A stretch of DNA of 64,000 nt, taken from NCBI RefSeq assembly GCF_900143525.1, contig NZ_FREZ01000011.1, positions 1 through 64,000 on the forward strand, in the 5' to 3' direction. The stretch is from Ruegeria sp. Alg231-54. Its GTDB lineage: Bacteria > Pseudomonadota > Alphaproteobacteria > Rhodobacterales > Rhodobacteraceae. The notes beneath the pieces are model-generated. The model ran no database searches. It had not been told where the DNA came from and was given only the letters and a program-made list of their open reading frames with translations. The position numbers were made by a program, and so were the translations under genes. Numbering within the stretch: position 1 is the first letter of the stretch; each line of letters begins with the position of its first letter. Below are positions 61,450 to 64,000 of this stretch, one piece after another.

Positions 61450-62130
61450 CTAATGGTTTTCGTCGGTTGTGCGGTCGCGTTCTTGCAACGCCCGAATACG
61501 CATCCGTTGTGCGGCCTGAATATGCGCGCGCATTTCTTTTTCAGCCGCAGCGCCATCGCGGGCCTTTAAGGCAGCCATGACGCGCTTGTGCTCGGCCACT
61601 GCTGTCTCGGCCCGGTCACCCTCCAGCAATTGTGATGGCCCAAGGATCAACAGCGCTTTTTGCAAAGACAACATAGACTTGGAAAGAAACCGATTCTTTG
61701 CTGCGTCCAAAAGTGTGGCGTGGAAAATCCGGTTGATCCGAGCCGCTTCCGAGCCTGTGCCAGCCTCGGCCAAGCGATCATTCAAAACGCCCAGCTCGTC
61801 CAACTCGACATCCGACGCTGCACGTGCCGCTAGTCGTGCCGCGGTTCCCTCGAGCACCGCGCGCATCTCATAGAGCTCCATTACTTCGGCATAATCGAGG
61901 CTGCGTACAGTTGCGCCCTGCCGTGGCACATGAGTTACTAGCCCGTCGGACTCCAACTGCCGGATAGCTTCGCGCACAGGGGTGCGACTGACGCCTAATC
62001 GTTCTGACAACTCAATCTCGCGTAGGCGTTCGCCAGGCTGAAGTGTGCCATCCCGAATCTCATCCAGCAGTTGTTGATACGCTGAATTGCCTTGTGGGCC
62101 TGGCTGTAAGGGGTCGTCTTGAATGGTCAT
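61450..62130 (-). CDS. GntR-family regulator, FCD subfamily
   Basis: The 226-residue product starts at 62130 (MTIQDDPLQPG); an in-frame extension to 62169 would overlap the operator-like palindrome. The winged helix (about 20-80) has REIELSERLGVSRTPVREAI and LESDGLVTHVPRQGATV. The FCD ligand-binding domain follows (about 90-210), with the metal-binding Asp/His pattern around RINRIFHATLL and EHKRVMAAL. It likely represses the tcu operon, in which it is the first gene, and the divergent permease. The effector is probably a tricarboxylate. Confidence 0.85.
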   Translation of the reverse strand: MTIQDDPLQPGPQGNSAYQQLLDEIRDGTLQPGERLREIELSERLGVSRTPVREAIRQLESDGLVTHVPRQGATVRSLDYAEVMELYEMRAVLEGTAARLAARAASDVELDELGVLNDRLAEAGTGSEAARINRIFHATLLDAAKNRFLSKSMLSLQKALLILGPSQLLEGDRAETAVAEHKRVMAALKARDGAAAEKEMRAHIQAAQRMRIRALQERDRTTDENH

Positions 62131-62161
62131 CGAGCGCTCACTTGTCTTCTTGCGTCCAAGT

Positions 62162-62177
62162 GTATACATTTGGATAC
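62162..62177. promoter_or_regulatory. candidate GntR operator
   Basis: GTATACATTTGGATAC is an imperfect palindrome (GTAT-C and G-ATAC half-sites) between the divergent GntR and permease genes. It fits an FCD-type GntR operator in position and size. Confidence 0.45.
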
Positions 62178-62208
62178 GTTATGAGTCAATATTATCGAAA
62201 GCCGCGCC

Positions 62209-63273
62209 TTGCCCACCCAAAACAAAACACCCTCTTTCCTGACAAAGCGGGCCGTAACACTGGTCCTTGCGCTTCTGGGCACCGGAGTATTTTGGGCGTT
62301 GAACCTGCCGCTGCCCTTTCTATTCGGCCCAATGAGCGCGTGTCTGATCGCCGCCCTAGCACATGCCCCTATGGAAGGTTTTGGTCAGATATCGGTTGCA
62401 GCGCGCACCATACTCGGCGTTGCAGTTGGGGCTTCGATTACCCCTGCCCTTTTTGTCGAATTGCCGAAGATGGCCGCATCTATCGCGCTGGTCCCATTCT
62501 TCATCCTGCTGATCGCACTGGTCGGAGTGCCTTTCTTTCGCAAGATTTGGGGTTTTGACTCCACGACCGCGTTTTATGCTGCCATGCCAGGCGGATTGCA
62601 GGACATGATCATCTTTGGTGCCGAAGCAGGCGCCAACCCGCGTACTCTATCCCTGATCCACGGTACGCGCGTGCTGATCATCGTGACACTGGCCCCACTG
62701 TTTCTGACAGTGTTCTACGATGCCCAGCTCACCAACCCAATCGGAGAGCCTGCGCGCGACCTGCCAATACATGAGTTGGCGCTGATGGTACTGGCCGCCC
62801 TTGTAGGCTGGAAAGGCGGTGAGAGGATCGGCCTGTTCGGGGCATCCATCCTCGGACCAATGATCCTGACGGCGGCTCTTTCACTGGGTGATTTCATTCA
62901 TACCCGACCGCCTCGCGAGGCTATACTTGCAGCGCAATTCTTTATTGGCTGCGGGATCGGTGTGAAATTCGTGGGCGTCACTTGGGTCGAACTCCGCCGG
63001 GTGGTTGCAGCGGGCTTCGCCTATGTCATCGTCCTTGCCATCCTTGCAGCGGCTTTCACTGCTGTTGTCACCACGTTGGGGCTAGGCCAGCCGGTCGAGG
63101 CATTCTTGGCCTTTGCGCCCGGCGGACAGGCAGAGATGACGGTTTTAGCCATCGTTTCTGGCGCGGATCTGGGCTTTGTCATAACGCACCACCTTACAAG
63201 GATCGTGTTGGTAATCATTGGTGCGCCGATAGCAGCCAACCTTATCCTGCGCTGGTCAAAACCTCGGGGTTAA
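62209..63273 (+). CDS. AbrB-family membrane permease
   Basis: The 354-residue protein has about ten hydrophobic segments in two similar halves. Each half has a conserved loop (LPLPFLFGPMSACLIAAL and FYAAMPGGLQDMIIFGAEAG; FAPGGQAEMTVLAIVSGADL in the second half). This is the membrane AbrB family (PF05145), often named ammonia monooxygenase or AbrB regulator by mistake. Some members influence transport of small acids, and placement next to tcuAB suggests uptake or efflux of the substrate. The start is a TTG with no strong RBS. The 3' end overlaps the converging dehydrogenase gene by 32 bases. Confidence 0.75.
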   Translation: MPTQNKTPSFLTKRAVTLVLALLGTGVFWALNLPLPFLFGPMSACLIAALAHAPMEGFGQISVAARTILGVAVGASITPALFVELPKMAASIALVPFFILLIALVGVPFFRKIWGFDSTTAFYAAMPGGLQDMIIFGAEAGANPRTLSLIHGTRVLIIVTLAPLFLTVFYDAQLTNPIGEPARDLPIHELALMVLAALVGWKGGERIGLFGASILGPMILTAALSLGDFIHTRPPREAILAAQFFIGCGIGVKFVGVTWVELRRVVAAGFAYVIVLAILAAAFTAVVTTLGLGQPVEAFLAFAPGGQAEMTVLAIVSGADLGFVITHHLTRIVLVIIGAPIAANLILRWSKPRG

Positions 63274-64000
63274 TCATGTGAATGGGAGCGCCTTCAGCAT
63301 AAGCGTTCACCTGATCGAAAATGTCTGAGAATTGCAGGTCAAATTCGTCCTCGGTCACAAAACCTATATGTGGTGTCGCAATCAGGTTTGGGTGCGATAG
63401 CAAAGGGTCATTCGGGTCGGTGAGCGGCTCAGTATCGAAGACATCAATTGCGGCCTTGCCCGGGCGACCGGCATTTAGCCCCTCAAGCAATGCACCCTTT
63501 GCGATAAGGCCTGCACGTGATGTATTCACAAACAGTGCTCCAGGTTGCATCTGCGCGAAATCTGACGCGGTGATGATGCCGTGTGTGTTTGGCTTCAGGC
63601 GAACATGGACTGAGACAACATCACTTTGAGCAAAGAACGCTTCGCGGTTTGCGGCGACCTGAACGCCATCTGCATGCGCTCTCGCCCGACCTTCGTCCGA
63701 GGACCACCATACCACATTCATCCCGAACGCCTCGGCGTAGCCAGCGACAGCGCGGGCGATACGGCCATATCCGTACAGCCCCAGTTTCCTCCCCCTCAAG
63801 GTCTTGCCAACTCCGGCCTGCCAATGCCCGGTTTTGACCGAGGCCATCTGCGCAGGCAAATCGCGCATCCCCGCCATGATCAGCGCCCATGTCAGTTCAG
63901 CTGCGGCATATGAAGGCGTCCCGCCGTGCATGTTCGAACACAGCAGTACTCCGTTATCCGAGCATGCCTGCACGTCGACATGCGGGTATACGCTGCGCTG
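63242..64000 (-). CDS. D-2-hydroxyacid dehydrogenase, 5' end outside the window
   Basis: The visible 252 codons lack the N-terminus, which lies beyond the right edge. The NAD-binding domain has LYGYGRIARAVAGYAEAFGM. The catalytic residues appear intact: Arg in NTSRAGLIAKGAL, Glu in IDVFDTEPLTDPN and His in ATPHIGF. It resembles phosphoglycerate dehydrogenase-like enzymes acting on 2-hydroxy acids; the specific substrate is unknown. It converges with the AbrB-type permease gene. Confidence 0.85.
   Translation of the reverse strand, partial: QRSVYPHVDVQACSDNGVLLCSNMHGGTPSYAAAELTWALIMAGMRDLPAQMASVKTGHWQAGVGKTLRGRKLGLYGYGRIARAVAGYAEAFGMNVVWWSSDEGRARAHADGVQVAANREAFFAQSDVVSVHVRLKPNTHGIITASDFAQMQPGALFVNTSRAGLIAKGALLEGLNAGRPGKAAIDVFDTEPLTDPNDPLLSHPNLIATPHIGFVTEDEFDLQFSDIFDQVNAYAEGAPIHMINPEVLTSAG

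Noticed and set aside
1..64000. CRISPR arrays, rRNA or tRNA genes, phage structural genes, replication or partition genes
   Set aside because: None were recognised on reading both strands; cpaE resembles ParA/MinD but belongs to the Tad locus.

Overview
The window looks like an accessory stretch of an alphaproteobacterium of the Rhodobacteraceae (Roseobacter group). The inference rests on FnrL-type boxes, a Flp/Tad pilus locus, TcuA/TcuB, a carnitine/choline-sulfate catabolic operon and many IS6- and IS1182-type insertion sequences. It could be a plasmid or a genomic island; no replication, rRNA or tRNA gene was seen.

Layout. (1) 1-15 kb: an IS1182-type remnant, then a stress and low-oxygen group: universal stress proteins, a phasin-like protein, a cation/H+ antiporter, cytochrome c, two transporters, an FHA-transmembrane-trypsin fusion, Hsp20, a ferric-reductase-like flavocytochrome and a HemG-like flavodoxin. 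Five FNR/FnrL-like boxes (TTGAY-N4-ATCAA or close variants) lie in its intergenic regions. gltS and a Na/Pi cotransporter gene are broken. (2) 15.06-16.3 kb: two IS6-type elements, one a relic and one with a stop codon in its transposase. (3) 16.4-27.4 kb: a GlxA/CdhR-like activator faces a seven-gene overlapping operon (Rieske oxygenase, choline sulfatase, two SDRs, BKACE, aldehyde dehydrogenase, carnitine dehydrogenase); an acyl-CoA synthetase diverges from it. (4) 27.4-39.2 kb: a Tad pilus locus without secretin or prepilin peptidase and a LuxR-type regulator, between IS6 copies. (5) 39.3-52.9 kb: a nonribosomal peptide cluster, between IS6 copies: glycosyltransferase, acyl-CoA dehydrogenase, HupE-like membrane protein, stand-alone adenylation domain, stand-alone carrier protein and two NRPSs ending in a thioesterase. 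(6) 52.9-58.8 kb: an IS pile-up (three IS6 units in tandem, another IS6, one IS1182) with two small unknown genes and a structured intergenic region. (7) 59-64 kb: a tricarballylate-type locus (tcuB, tcuA, GntR regulator, AbrB-type permease, partial D-2-hydroxyacid dehydrogenase).

The most unusual content is the NRPS cluster. An acyl-CoA dehydrogenase, a free adenylation domain and a free carrier protein together are the known signature of pyrrole-2-carboxyl starter formation from proline. The first NRPS then carries a PP-loop ATP pyrophosphatase domain with CxxC motifs, of about 320 residues, spliced into its adenylation domain. The adenylation pocket reads as asparagine-like by manual alignment. 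This suggests a pyrrole-containing, asparagine-derived and possibly thio- or amide-modified and glycosylated peptide. I do not recognise it as a described pathway. All IS6 transposase genes lie on the minus strand, so both the Tad locus and the NRPS cluster sit between directly repeated IS6 copies, the arrangement expected of IS26-like translocatable units.
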